Positions 1 through 8,017 are shown, counted from the first letter of the stretch. The stretch is 64,000 nt of DNA from WLJO01 sp945889085 (GCA_945889085.1 CAMDBM010000008.1:4971-68970), one strand, 5' to 3'. The notes: generated by a model not told the origin, from the letters alone. Program-made: numbers and translations.

Positions 1-355
1 GTTGCCGGTAGCGCTGGCATCGTTGCATGAGTTCGTCGTGGGTGCCGTGGTCGATCAGTTGGCCGGTGTCGAGCACGGCGAGCGAGTTGGCCTGGCGGGC
101 TGTCTCGAGTGAGTGGGTGACGAGGATCACGACTCGGTGTGCGAACGCGGCGGTGGTCGCTCGTTCGACGCGGTTTGCGCTGAGGGGGTCGAGGCTGACT
201 GTGGGCTCGTCAAGGATGACGATGTCGGGGTCCTTGAGGAGCGTCTGGACGAGCGAGACGATGTGCCGGTCGCCTTCGCTGAGCGCGTGGTCGGCGGCAG
301 AGCTGAGGCCGTGGGGGAGGTGCTGGAGCCAGTCGCCAAGGCCATGTGCCTGGAC
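1..355 (-). pseudogene. ABC exporter ATPase remnant, C-terminal half (frame 2)
   Basis: On the minus strand this reads as the C-terminal half of an ABC exporter nucleotide-binding domain. In order there is a GLGDWLQHLPHGL segment, a degenerate signature ALSEGDRH in place of LSGGQ(R/Q), Walker B with the D-loop (IVILDEPTVSLD), and the H-switch (VTHSLETARQA). It runs to the usual GTHDELM tail and off the window start. The upstream part of the same domain is in another frame (see 210-974), with the shift near 350-360. The lost reading frame and weak signature make it a pseudogene. A sequencing error at the shift could fake this, but the upstream join to an unrelated gene argues for real decay. 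Confidence 0.7.
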
Positions 356-974
356 GGAACGCGGAGAGCTCGTCTGCCGACGCCGCTGGTCGCGCGAGGC
401 CCAGGTTGTCGTGGATGGTGCCGGGGAAGAGCTGGGGTTGTTGGGGGAGCATGACTATCCGGCCACTCAGGCGGAGATCCGCGGCCAGGATCACGGCGGG
501 AACGTCCGCCCATCCTGCGGGCCGACTCGGGTCGGGGTAAGCGGGATAGGTGGTCGGCGCTGTGATCGTCACCCGGTCGAAGCTGCGGTCGTTCAGACGG
601 GCGTCGGTGATCACCTGGAAGACCTGCGGTCGTTGGTGGGCTGCGCCGTGGACCTCGGCAGCGGACAGATACCCGACGTAGTACTCGTGGCCGAGGTACC
701 GCATCATCGAATCGATGAAGTGGCTCGCCGGCACCGCACGCCACGACCGGTACTCGGCCGGGATCGGTACGTACCCACCACGCGTAGGAGAGAACATCCG
801 GCCGGCACGTCGTAGCCGCGCGACGATGGGTGGAACCTGTTCCACCGCGATCGCGAGGGTCGCCGCGATCTCATCGGTCGTGATCCAGTGTCTGCCGTGC
901 GAGATCAACCAGTCCGGCAGATCCCGCGGAACCGTCAACCTACGTTTGTCGGTTGTCCGAGGTGCTCCAACCAT
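210..974 (-). pseudogene. Truncated AbiEi-type antitoxin fused to ABC ATPase fragment
   Basis: The ATG at 974 opens a 254-codon frame made of two unrelated pieces. Residues about 13-137 match the AbiEi antitoxin family: the N-terminal winged helix (RDLPDWLISHGRHWITTDEIAATL) followed by the YYVGYLSAAEVHGAAHQRPQVFQV core. The family normally continues further. Here, from about residue 157, it passes into an ABC exporter ATPase at the Q-loop (RIVMLPQQPQLFPGTIHDNL, about 172-191). After about residue 205 the frame is shifted out of the ABC sequence, which carries on in the frame of 1-355. I read this as a deletion that joined two genes. AbiEi alone would be the antitoxin of a type IV toxin-antitoxin system; no AbiEii toxin is visible. 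Confidence 0.7.
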
Positions 975-1160
975 GCGCTCAGGATAGCCCGGTTCGCTAT
1001 GTTGGATGCGCAATAGGTTTCCAAGGGTGCAGCCCACTACCCGAGGATGGACGTCTGTCCGGTGCCGGGTTATCGAGTCTGTTGGTGCAGTGGTTTGGCG
1101 CGGCGATCGAGTGCCCGCTTGGCGCTCCTCGAAGTCCCCTGGACTCAGGAGCGTTGTGAC

Positions 1161-1915
1161 ATGTCGGAACTCGAGATGCGCGGGCTCGGTCGGCGGAATC
1201 TGCACTACATGCGCTCGTTCGCCGAGGCGTGGTCTGACGTCGAGGTTGTGCAACGACTCATTGCACAACTTCCGTGGGGTCACAACGTGGAGTTGCTCTC
1301 GGCCCTCGACGCTCCGTCTGACCGGGTCTGGTACGCAGACCAGGCGATCACCTATGGATGGTCGCGCAACGTTCTGGCTGCCCAGATCATGTCGAAGTTG
1401 CACCTTCGCAGTCGTGCAGCCCCTTCGACCTGTCGACCGAGGCGACGGAGCGGATGTTGGAGAACGCGTTGATTGAACAGGTTGAGCGCTCCCTTCTCGA
1501 GCTCGGACAGGGGTTTGCATTTGTCGGACGCCAGTACGCACTTCGTGTCGGCGACGACGACTTCTTCATCAACCTGCTCTTCTTCCATATCCCGACGAAG
1601 CGATACGTGGTGGTCGAGTTGAAGCGTTCGGTGTTCACGCCGGAGGCAGCCGGCAAGCTGAACTTCTACGTCAACGTCGTAGACGACCAACTTCGCACGG
1701 AGCACGAGGCGGCCACGATCGGGCTGTTGCTGTGCCGAACGCGAAGCGATGTCGTGGTGAGAGACGCGCTGTCGGGCGTCGTCACACCGATGGCGGTCGC
1801 CGGCTACACGTTGGCCGATCTTCCCCATGACGCTCAGGCCGCTCTTCCGGTCGAGCGGCTCCTCCTCGACGTCGTCGCAGCTGCCGTCGATCACGACGCA
1901 AGCGGCGAGGAGTAG
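1161..1915 (+). pseudogene. YhcG/DUF1016 PDDEXK nuclease, frameshifted remnant
   Basis: Two adjacent plus-strand frames together give a YhcG (DUF1016) protein. Frame 1 from 1161 has the N-terminal domain (GLGRRNLHYMRSFAEAW; then LPWGHNVELL and YGWSRNVLAAQI). At about 1412-1430 it shifts to a frame ending at 1915 with the PDDEXK-like C-terminal domain (GFAFVGRQYALRVGDDDFF, VVVELKRSVFTPEAAGKLNF, TIGLLLCRTRSDVVV). The family linker between the two halves, normally about 20 residues more, appears to be missing, so a small deletion probably caused the shift. The first 40-60 residues of the family are also absent. YhcG proteins occur in defence and mobile contexts; with the AbiEi/ABC remnant this marks a decayed accessory island. 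Confidence 0.75.
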
Positions 1916-1918
1916 AAC

Positions 1919-2035
1919 ATGGCCGGTTCACTTCGCCAGCGGTGGCGTGCTGAGCGGCACTCAACGCTGACCTACAGCCGTGCGGTGAGCAAGGAAGCGG
2001 TGAGCAAGGAAGCAGTGAGCAAGGAAGCAGGCTGA
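1919..2035 (+). CDS. Possible 38-aa small protein with three VSKEA repeats
   Basis: An ATG three bases after the YhcG remnant stop opens a 38-codon frame ending in TGA at 2033-2035. The last third is three exact pentapeptide repeats VSKEA plus a final Gly, encoded by the 15-bp DNA repeats at 1985-2029. The period is a multiple of three, which keeps the frame open, but that alone does not show translation. There is no clear Shine-Dalgarno apart from coupling to the upstream frame. It may be a small basic protein or only a chance frame over a repeat. Confidence 0.25.
   Translation: MAGSLRQRWRAERHSTLTYSRAVSKEAVSKEAVSKEAG
1985..2029. repeat. Three 15-bp direct repeats (GTGAGCAAGGAAGC[G/A])
   Basis: GTGAGCAAGGAAGCG is followed at once by two copies of GTGAGCAAGGAAGCA, at 1985-1999, 2000-2014 and 2015-2029. 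They lie between the decayed YhcG gene and the sulfotransferase. Read forward they encode VSKEA three times. Confidence 0.95.
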
Positions 2036-2063
2036 CGGGTGCTGCTCACCTAGTCTGCATCAG

Positions 2064-2993
2064 ATGTCATCGCAGGATTTCGGCGAGTTCGCCTACTGGA
2101 ACGCCGTGCTCGCCCGGAGGGCCAAGGTGCTGTTCGTGCCGACACCCAAGGTGGCCTGCACGACGATCAAGTGGGCGCTGGCATCGGCCGAGTCGACCTT
2201 GTCGAGCGGGATCTCCGTGTCCCCCGAGCCGACTACGGACCTGACGATTCACGACCCGAGCGTCCACGGCATGGGTGTGCTCGGGCTCGTGAGTGAGGAC
2301 GAGCGCCGCGAGGCGTTGACGAGCCCGGACTGGATCCGCTTCTGCGTGACCCGGTCCCCGTACGAACGAATCGTGAGCGCGTGGCTGAACCGGGTGGTGT
2401 TCGGCATGCCGAGCCTGCTCAGCCCGGGCCTGGGGGAGCAGTTCGGCAGCGATCGGGACTACGGAAGTGCGTTCCGGCGTTTCGTGCGGCGGTTGGAGGA
2501 CGACCCGGCGGTGCTGGTGGACCCGCACTTCAGCGCACAGGGAGACCTGCTGGAGATCGACACGATGCCCTACACGCACGTGCTGGACCTTGCCGGCCTC
2601 AACGACTTCCTCGTGTTCCTCCGGTCCAGCGGGCCACACCGCGAACGCATCGTCCTCGGTCAGTCACGGAACTCGAGCCCGCGGCTCGACGCGGCGCGGT
2701 TGTACGACAGCGAGACCGCCGCGATCGTTGACCGCGTGTGCGCAAGCGACTTCCGGCGCTTCTCGTACCCCGCCAGGGTGTTCGCCGACGTTGCACCGCC
2801 CTACCCGATCGCGCCGAACGAGTTCAGCCTGATCGAGATGATGCGTGACCGTGCCGACCGGTTCTCGGACGTGTTCCGCCTCGTGGACCAACAACGCCGG
2901 CAGATCTCGCGGCAGAGCGGCGGACGATACGGTGCCGGGCAACTCGCTGCTGCCGCAGTGCGACGGGTGAAGCAGATTCGCGCCGTTCGCTAG
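2064..2993 (+). CDS. Sulfotransferase family 2-like protein
   Basis: A 309-residue protein with the two PAPS-binding elements of the Sulfotransfer_2 (carbohydrate sulfotransferase) family. The 5'-phosphosulfate loop is near residue 25 (VPTPKVACTTIKW) and the 3'-phosphate loop near residue 95 (CVTRSPYERIVSAW). By family knowledge it would transfer sulfate from PAPS to a cell-surface glycan or lipid. It has no signal peptide, so it should act in the cytosol. The ATG lies only about 30 bases after the preceding repeat with no good Shine-Dalgarno, so a leaderless start is possible. Its TAG stop shares CTAG with the stop of the opposing gene. The acceptor is unknown. A GT11-like glycosyltransferase lies 17 kb away, but I see no direct link. 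Confidence 0.75.
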   Translation: MSSQDFGEFAYWNAVLARRAKVLFVPTPKVACTTIKWALASAESTLSSGISVSPEPTTDLTIHDPSVHGMGVLGLVSEDERREALTSPDWIRFCVTRSPYERIVSAWLNRVVFGMPSLLSPGLGEQFGSDRDYGSAFRRFVRRLEDDPAVLVDPHFSAQGDLLEIDTMPYTHVLDLAGLNDFLVFLRSSGPHRERIVLGQSRNSSPRLDAARLYDSETAAIVDRVCASDFRRFSYPARVFADVAPPYPIAPNEFSLIEMMRDRADRFSDVFRLVDQQRRQISRQSGGRYGAGQLAAAAVRRVKQIRAVR

Positions 2994-3751
2994 GCGGTAC
3001 CCGTCTCCGGGAAGCCGGAGAAGGCGCGCAGCATCCGTGCGTCGTCAGTGCGGTTCCCCTGCAGGTCCCTCGGTGTGAGCACTCGGTCGAGCACGAGCAA
3101 CTCGGTTGGCGTCTTACGCAGACACCACACGGAGAACAGCGGCGGTCGGCCCGAGCGGGGGACGAAGACCACCCTGCCCCAGAGGTGCACCCCGTGCTCC
3201 GCCGCGGCGTCGCGCAGGCGGGCCTCCGCGTCCGAGTCGCCGCACAGCACCAGCCAGCCGTCGTCGGCCATCAACGCCGTCCCTGCCCCCACGTACGCCT
3301 CGATGCCACCGCGTGTCTCCATCCGGGCGCGCATGCGCTGCTCGTCGACTGCATCGCTCGCCGTGCCCGCCGGGAAATACGGCGGGGTTCCGGTAACGAG
3401 CCCGAACCCACTGCCCGCAGCAAGCCGAACGGATGGGTCCCGGAAATCGCCGAGGTGCACCGTGACGCGGTGTCCGAGTGAGTTGTGGGCGACGTTGCGC
3501 TTGCACAGGTCGAACGACACCTCCTGCGCCTCGATGCCCACGAGGGTCGCGGTCGGCACCGACCACGCAAGGTGCAGAAGCACCGAGCCGAGCCCGCACC
3601 CGAGGTCCAGTGCGCGGGCGGGTGTCGGGCACACCTGCAGGGCTGTCCACGCCGTCACCATGTCGTCCGACGAGAAGCGATGACCCTTCCTGCGCTGGAA
3701 AACCGAGACGTCTGCGGTGAGCCGGTCGAGGCTCAGGTCGTCGTCGGTCAC
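2990..3751 (-). CDS. TrmN6/YfiC-like SAM-dependent methyltransferase
   Basis: Class I Rossmann methyltransferase of the TrmN6 (tRNA1Val adenine-37 N6 methyltransferase) type. The N-terminal QRRKGHRFSSDDMVTAW, motif I DLGCGLGSVLLHLA, the acidic IEAQE end of strand 2 and the catalytic (N/T)PPYF-like motif are all present. The last reads TGTPPYF, where DNPPYF or SNPPYF is usual. I chose GTG 3751 (protein VTDDDLSLDRL..., 253 aa). The upstream ATG at 3811 would run over the start of the divergent gene at 3803 and adds an unconserved leader. The family acts on N6 of adenine or on glutamine side chains; the loss of Asn in (D/N)PPY makes the target uncertain. Confidence 0.7.
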   Translation of the reverse strand: MTDDDLSLDRLTADVSVFQRRKGHRFSSDDMVTAWTALQVCPTPARALDLGCGLGSVLLHLAWSVPTATLVGIEAQEVSFDLCKRNVAHNSLGHRVTVHLGDFRDPSVRLAAGSGFGLVTGTPPYFPAGTASDAVDEQRMRARMETRGGIEAYVGAGTALMADDGWLVLCGDSDAEARLRDAAAEHGVHLWGRVVFVPRSGRPPLFSVWCLRKTPTELLVLDRVLTPRDLQGNRTDDARMLRAFSGFPETGTA

Positions 3752-3802
3752 CCATCCGAGCGTACCGAGAGCGCAGTAGTGCCCCCGGTACAGTGCCCGG
3801 TC

Positions 3803-4669
3803 ATGAAGCACCGTGCCCGGACACTCAGCCGCCTCGGTTTCCTCGGGGCGCTCGTCGGGATGGTCATCCCGGTTGTACCGAACGTTGTCGAGGCCGCGGT
3901 TATCCCCAACGGGAACGGTGCCGTCATCGCGATCGTGATCGACGACGTCGTGGACGGCAGGAATCTCGAGGCCTTCCTGAGACTGGTGGATGCCCCAATC
4001 ACCTATGCGGTCTTCCCGTTCTCCCGCGGCAGTGCGCGTGCGTCGGCGAAGGTGATCGCAGCGGGAGGGGAGTCAATCATCCACCTGCCGATCCGTCTCC
4101 GGAGGTCGCGACCCGGGGGTTGGTTCCTCTCCCCGGGGTGGAAGCAGGAACAGATGGATGATTGGGTGGACCGCGCGGTGGCATCGGTGCCCGGCGCGGT
4201 CGGCGCGAACAACCACATGGGAAGCACCACCAACGTGCGGGCGATGCGGGCAGTGATGGCTCGACTCAACCACCACCGGCTCTTCTTCATGGACAGCATC
4301 ACGGTGCCGGAAACCGTGGGCTACGCCGCTGCGCTTGAGGCAGGGATGCCTTCGCGCATCAACAACAGCTTTCTCGACAACATCGCGGACGTGAAGTACA
4401 CCCGGGGTCGCATCCTCGGACTCGCGAAGACCGCGCGCACGAGGGGCTCAGCAATCGGGATCGGGCACCTGCAGCGCCGGACCACGTTGCAGGCGCTGCG
4501 GGAGGCGATACCGATCCTGATTGCGCACGGGTACCGCATCGTGCCGCTCTCCGCACTCACGAATGTGCCGAACAGCCGACGGACACGTACGACGCTGCCC
4601 CCGTTGCCCACGACCACGACGACCACCACCACGACGACCACAACCACATCCACATCGGTGGCGCCGTAG
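3803..4669 (+). CDS. Divergent polysaccharide deacetylase (DUF610/YibQ-like), Thr-rich tail
   Basis: A 288-residue exported protein. It has an N-terminal signal peptide (RLGFLGALVGMVIPVVPNVVEA) and then a NodB-like barrel of the divergent polysaccharide deacetylase family. The hallmarks are IAIVIDDVVDG near residue 45, HLPIRL, GANNHMGS and the FFMDSIT segment near 160, and GIGHLQ near 220. Relatives lie near the envelope and may act on polysaccharide, but catalysis is unproven. After about residue 268 the protein becomes a nearly pure threonine tail (13 Thr in a row), encoded by ACG/ACC microsatellite at about 4608-4654, likely a wall-spanning or O-glycosylated stretch. ATG 3803 puts the signal peptide at the N-terminus; longer in-frame starts run back into the divergent gene. 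Confidence 0.75.
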   Translation: MKHRARTLSRLGFLGALVGMVIPVVPNVVEAAVIPNGNGAVIAIVIDDVVDGRNLEAFLRLVDAPITYAVFPFSRGSARASAKVIAAGGESIIHLPIRLRRSRPGGWFLSPGWKQEQMDDWVDRAVASVPGAVGANNHMGSTTNVRAMRAVMARLNHHRLFFMDSITVPETVGYAAALEAGMPSRINNSFLDNIADVKYTRGRILGLAKTARTRGSAIGIGHLQRRTTLQALREAIPILIAHGYRIVPLSALTNVPNSRRTRTTLPPLPTTTTTTTTTTTTTSTSVAP

Positions 4670-4706
4670 GGAATCGGGGCGATCACCCGCCGGTACGCTG
4701 CGCCGG

Positions 4707-5015
4707 GTGGCCCGATGTCGCAACCCCCTCCTGGCAGTAGCGCTCGTTGCAGCGCTCTGCTCCTGCGGTGCGGTGCGGAACACCCGGGACCAGACGCGGG
4801 ATCGATGGGTGCGCACGTATGTCAGCGAACTTGGGCTCACACAGCGGGAGGCCGGCTGTGTCATCGACCGCTTCTTCGGCGAACTGAGCGACGATGAACT
4901 CAAGCCGCTCACCAAAGGTCGTGAGTTGAGCGACGCCCAGGCCGCGCGGGTGGGCGAGATCGCCATTGCCTGTGGTGTCGGACGCACCGCCCAGCCGACT
5001 ACATCCTCGGCCTGA
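4707..5015 (+). CDS. Small lipoprotein, unknown function
   Basis: GTG at 4707 opens a 102-codon frame. It begins with a short basic stretch (VARCRN), a hydrophobic core LLAVALVAAL and a lipobox-like LCSC, after which Cys would be lipidated. The mature part is charged, with RDRWVRTYVSELGLTQREAGCVIDRFFGELSDDEL resembling small actinobacterial secreted proteins with repeated Cys. It follows the deacetylase-like gene by 37 bases on the same strand, so the two may be co-transcribed. I do not recognise the family. Confidence 0.55.
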   Translation: MARCRNPLLAVALVAALCSCGAVRNTRDQTRDRWVRTYVSELGLTQREAGCVIDRFFGELSDDELKPLTKGRELSDAQAARVGEIAIACGVGRTAQPTTSSA

Positions 5016-5051
5016 ACGGATTCCGGGCGGGCACACACCGGGCCCGATGCG

Positions 5052-6239
5052 TCAGTGAGCGGCGGGCGCCGTGCCGTCTGCCTTCTTCTTCGGCGGCGGG
5101 ACGCCGACCGACGGTGCCTTGTCGGCCCACTCGGGCCAGCGGCGGCGGCTCACGATCGACAGGGTGCGCAGCAACTTCATCGCCACCTCGTCCTCCTGGG
5201 CGGGCTTCGCGACGATGACCCCGTCGGCGATCATCCGGTTGATGACTTCCTCGCCCAGTTCGGTGCGCACGATCGTCAGCGTCCAGTTGTTGTCCTTGCC
5301 GATACCGCCCGTTGCGATGTCGGAATGCTCGGCGGCGAAGTCCGGGCAGCTCTTGCAGCCCTCTCGCGTCCACTTGTGGCACTCCTTGAGGTCAATCTCG
5401 TGGAACGAGCCGTCCTTCATCCAGATCTGGAAGGCGCCCTTGATGTTCATCTTCACCATGTCCTGCTTCTTCAGGCCGTACTTGGCCTCGAAAAGCTCGG
5501 GGAAGATTGCATCGTCGAAGGTCTTGGAGCAGAGCAGGCCGATGGTGAAATGGAACGGCTTGGACACCTTGCCGGCCTTGCGGTCCCACATCGTCGGCGG
5601 CGACGAGGTCTGGCAGCCCATACCCACCAGGGCGAGGCGGTTCAGCCCGGCCTCCTTGGCCTCCCGGAGCGCAAGCGGGTTGGCGCAGTAGGTGTAGCGA
5701 CTGCCTGCCGTTGCCATCACGTCCTCGGGGGTGCGGGCAAGCACCGGCTTGGCCTTCCACGCATCATCGGCCTCCACGCCGCTCACGAGCGCTCCGTCGA
5801 TGTAGTCGTTCTTCATGAGCCACAGAAGCATCGCGGAGACGAAGCCGCCGTCCTGGCCGACCTCGTTCACGGTGTCGTCGGCCGCCTTGGTAAGCAGCAG
5901 TTGGCGCCAGATGCCCGCCATCTCGTCGGGCTCACGAAGACGCCCGTACAGGTGCATGTCCGCCGCCGGCTCCCACGCGCGGAAGCGGGGGCACGCACGG
6001 GTGCACGTGGTGCAGCCCTTCTCGCCGTGGATGCAGTTGTCGAAGCCGAGTTCTTCCTCGAGGTGGAAGGGAATGTATTTGCCCTCCTCGTGCTCGTAGC
6101 CGATGACGTCGTGCGGACAGGTGACCACACACCCTGCGCACCCGGTGCACAACCCGGTCGTGATGACCTCTGCGTACAGTTCTTTCCACTGCGCTGTCCA
6201 GCGTTCGGCCTTGGGTGCGGCGGTTTCCGTCGTCGTCAT
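5052..6239 (-). CDS. FrhB-type Fe-S flavoprotein (coenzyme F420 hydrogenase/dehydrogenase beta subunit family)
   Basis: A 395-residue soluble protein. A ferredoxin motif lies at Cys31-34-37-41 (CTGCAGCVVTCPH) and a second Cys set at 69, 76, 79 and 83 (CTTCTRACPRF), enough for two [4Fe-4S] clusters. The FrhB/FdhB N- and C-terminal domains follow (DGGFVSAMLLWL; YCANPLALREA; LVGMGCQTS; CKSCPDFAAEHSDIATGGIG). Known relatives bind FAD and exchange electrons between F420 or F420H2 and Fe-S clusters. It is the last gene of the minus-strand nitrogen cluster, 14 bases after a PII gene. That placement suggests reducing power for ammonium assimilation, though the partner is not here. A CofC gene for F420 synthesis lies at 58061-58699, which supports F420 being present. 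Confidence 0.8.
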   Translation of the reverse strand: MTTTETAAPKAERWTAQWKELYAEVITTGLCTGCAGCVVTCPHDVIGYEHEEGKYIPFHLEEELGFDNCIHGEKGCTTCTRACPRFRAWEPAADMHLYGRLREPDEMAGIWRQLLLTKAADDTVNEVGQDGGFVSAMLLWLMKNDYIDGALVSGVEADDAWKAKPVLARTPEDVMATAGSRYTYCANPLALREAKEAGLNRLALVGMGCQTSSPPTMWDRKAGKVSKPFHFTIGLLCSKTFDDAIFPELFEAKYGLKKQDMVKMNIKGAFQIWMKDGSFHEIDLKECHKWTREGCKSCPDFAAEHSDIATGGIGKDNNWTLTIVRTELGEEVINRMIADGVIVAKPAQEDEVAMKLLRTLSIVSRRRWPEWADKAPSVGVPPPKKKADGTAPAAH

Positions 6240-6253
6240 GAACGGAACTCTAC

Positions 6254-6592
6254 TCAGACGGCGTCGGGACCCTCTTCTCCAGTGCGGATGCGAACGATTC
6301 GCTCCACGTTGGTGATCCAGATCTTCCCGTCGCCGATCTTGCCCGTTGCGGCGCTTGCCTTCAGGGTCTCGATCACCCCGTCCACCTCACTGTCGTCCAC
6401 CACGATCTCGAGACGGGACTTCGGGACGAAGTCGATCTTGTACTCGGTACCCCGGTAGGTCTCGGTATGACCGCCCTGACGGCCGAAGCCGCGAGCCTCA
6501 CTCACGGTGATTCCCGTGATACCGGCTGCCTTGAGGGCGTCCTTGATGTCGTCGAGCTTGAAGGGCTTGACGATGGCCGTGATGAGTTTCAT
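6254..6592 (-). CDS. glnK: Nitrogen regulatory protein PII (copy 1)
   Basis: A 112-residue PII protein of exact family length. It begins MKLITAIVKPFKLDDIKDAL and contains the T-loop GHTETYRGTEYKIDF with the modifiable Tyr51, plus the B-loop TGKIGDGKIW. PII trimers bind ATP/ADP and 2-oxoglutarate and plug the ammonium channel AmtB when nitrogen is plentiful. It follows an amt gene by 47 bases and is followed by the FrhB-type gene. In actinobacteria Tyr51 is adenylylated by GlnD, but I find no GlnD nucleotidyltransferase domain in this window. Confidence 0.95.
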   Translation of the reverse strand: MKLITAIVKPFKLDDIKDALKAAGITGITVSEARGFGRQGGHTETYRGTEYKIDFVPKSRLEIVVDDSEVDGVIETLKASAATGKIGDGKIWITNVERIVRIRTGEEGPDAV

Positions 6593-6639
6593 GGTGAGTT
6601 CACCCTACTGAGGATTGGTGGGACAGGATTTCGGTGTGG

Positions 6640-7887
6640 TCAGGACTGGTATGCGGCTTCGGCGTGCTGGGACTGGTCGAGCCCCACCAACTCGTCCTCT
6701 GTCGAGACCCGCAGCCCGATCGTCTTGTCGATGCCGATGGCGATGATCCACGTCACCACACCGGAGAACACGATCACCGCGGCAGCTGCTACGGCCTGAT
6801 CGGCGAGGAGGCCCCAGCCACCGCCGAAGAACACGCCATCCGTGCCGAACCCGGTGGCCGATTTGTCGCCGAAGAACCCGAGCAGCAGGGAGCCAAGCAG
6901 ACCGCCAACGAGGTGGACGGCGATGACGTCGAGGCTGTCGTCGAGTTTCAGCGCGAACTTCAGCTTCAGGCAGAGGAAGCAGACGATCCCGGCGATCGCC
7001 CCGATCGCCACGGCGGACATCGAGTTGACGTACCCGGCGCAGGGGGTGATTGCCACGAGACCGGCAACAGCCCCAGATGCGGCTCCGAGGGTGGTCGCGT
7101 GTTTCGCCATCAGTCTCTCGACGACGAGCCACGTGAGCATCGCCGCAGCAGCCGCGAGGTGGGTGTTGACGAGCGCCTGTGCGGGCAGGCCGTCCGCAGT
7201 GAGTGCGGAGCCGGCATTGAACCCGAACCAGCCGAACCACAGGATGCCCATACCGAGCACCGTGTACGGGAGGTTGTGGGGTGGCATCGCTTCCTTCATC
7301 CACCCACGACGCGGCCCGAGCACCATCGTGAGCACGAGTGCCGCAATGCCCGCGTTGATGTGAATTGCAGAACCGCCGGCGAAGTCGAGGGCGCCTCGGC
7401 GGAACAGCCAGCCGGTCGGGCTGAACACCCAGTGCGCAACCGGGCTGTAGACGAGTACCGACCACAGGCCGATGAACACGGCGTACGAACCGAACTTCAG
7501 CCGGTCAGCGGTCGCCCCACTGATGAGGGCCGGCGTGATGACGGCGAACATCATCTGAAAGGCCATGAAGGCAAGGCCCGGGACCACGAGCGCTCCGCCG
7601 TAGCCGGGGAAATCGCCTGCCTTCGTCACGTCACCGACGACTCCGCGGAGGAAGGCGAAGTCGAAGTTGCCGATGTACCGGTTCGTCCCGCCGAAGGCGA
7701 GGCTGAACCCCACGAACACCCAGAGGATGCTGATGAGGCCCATGGCGAACACGTTCTGCATCAGCATTCCGAGCACGTTCTTCGAGCGGACCATGCCGGC
7801 GTAGAAGAACGCCAGACCAGGCGTCATGAAGAGTACGAGTCCTGCCGAGATCAGTACCCAGGCGGTGGCTCCGGCATTGATGTCCAT
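6640..7887 (-). CDS. amt: Ammonium transporter Amt (copy 1, no signal peptide)
   Basis: A 415-residue Amt/MEP/Rh channel with eleven predicted membrane helices. The channel twin histidines are His176 (AIHINAG) and His325 (DVIAVHLVGG), and the family motifs FFYAGMVRSKNVL and GWFGFNAGS are present. It moves ammonium across the cytoplasmic membrane under control of the PII protein made by the next gene. ATG 7887 is chosen because it starts the standard first helix without a cleavable signal; longer upstream frames run antisense-like through the leader and into the neighbouring PII gene. A GAAAC-containing box and a terminator separate it from the preceding amt-glnK pair, so it can probably be expressed on its own. 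Confidence 0.95.
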   Translation of the reverse strand: MDINAGATAWVLISAGLVLFMTPGLAFFYAGMVRSKNVLGMLMQNVFAMGLISILWVFVGFSLAFGGTNRYIGNFDFAFLRGVVGDVTKAGDFPGYGGALVVPGLAFMAFQMMFAVITPALISGATADRLKFGSYAVFIGLWSVLVYSPVAHWVFSPTGWLFRRGALDFAGGSAIHINAGIAALVLTMVLGPRRGWMKEAMPPHNLPYTVLGMGILWFGWFGFNAGSALTADGLPAQALVNTHLAAAAAMLTWLVVERLMAKHATTLGAASGAVAGLVAITPCAGYVNSMSAVAIGAIAGIVCFLCLKLKFALKLDDSLDVIAVHLVGGLLGSLLLGFFGDKSATGFGTDGVFFGGGWGLLADQAVAAAAVIVFSGVVTWIIAIGIDKTIGLRVSTEDELVGLDQSQHAEAAYQS

Positions 7888-7940
7888 GTCGATCCTCGGG
7901 GTGCGGGGGGGAAGGGGCAACGGCAAACTACGAAGGAAGT

Positions 7941-7967
7941 GTTTCCGGGTTGTTTCGGGAACGTGTG
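7941..7967 (-). promoter_or_regulatory. Weak GlnR-type half-boxes upstream of amt copy 1
   Basis: On the minus strand CACAC-n6-GAAAC-n6-GAAAC lies 54-80 bases before the amt ATG. The 11-base period fits a GlnR box (GTnAC-n6-GaAAC repeated), but only the GAAAC elements match well. It resembles the stronger box before amt copy 2. Confidence 0.35.
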
Positions 7968-7969
7968 CG

Positions 7970-8017
7970 AAAAATGAATCACCGGGTTGCCTGACGCTTT
8001 GTCTGGCAACCCGGTGA
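7970..8017 (-). terminator. Intrinsic terminator between the two amt-glnK pairs
   Basis: A perfect 13-bp stem, TCACCGGGTTGCC at 7979-7991 with GGCAACCCGGTGA at 8005-8017, has a 13-base loop. On the minus strand it is followed by TTCATTTTTCG, which includes five T. It lies 69 bases after the stop of PII copy 2 and would end or reduce transcription before amt copy 1. Confidence 0.85.

Noticed and set aside
4321..4686. Minus-strand frame with a long valine run opposite the deacetylase-like gene
   Set aside because: It is the antisense of the Thr-coding microsatellite; the rest has no family likeness and the plus-strand gene is well supported.
6634..7977. Long plus-strand frame antisense to amt
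   Set aside because: High-GC third-position bias produces such frames opposite real genes; the composition (Glu/His/Arg-rich) matches antisense of a membrane protein.
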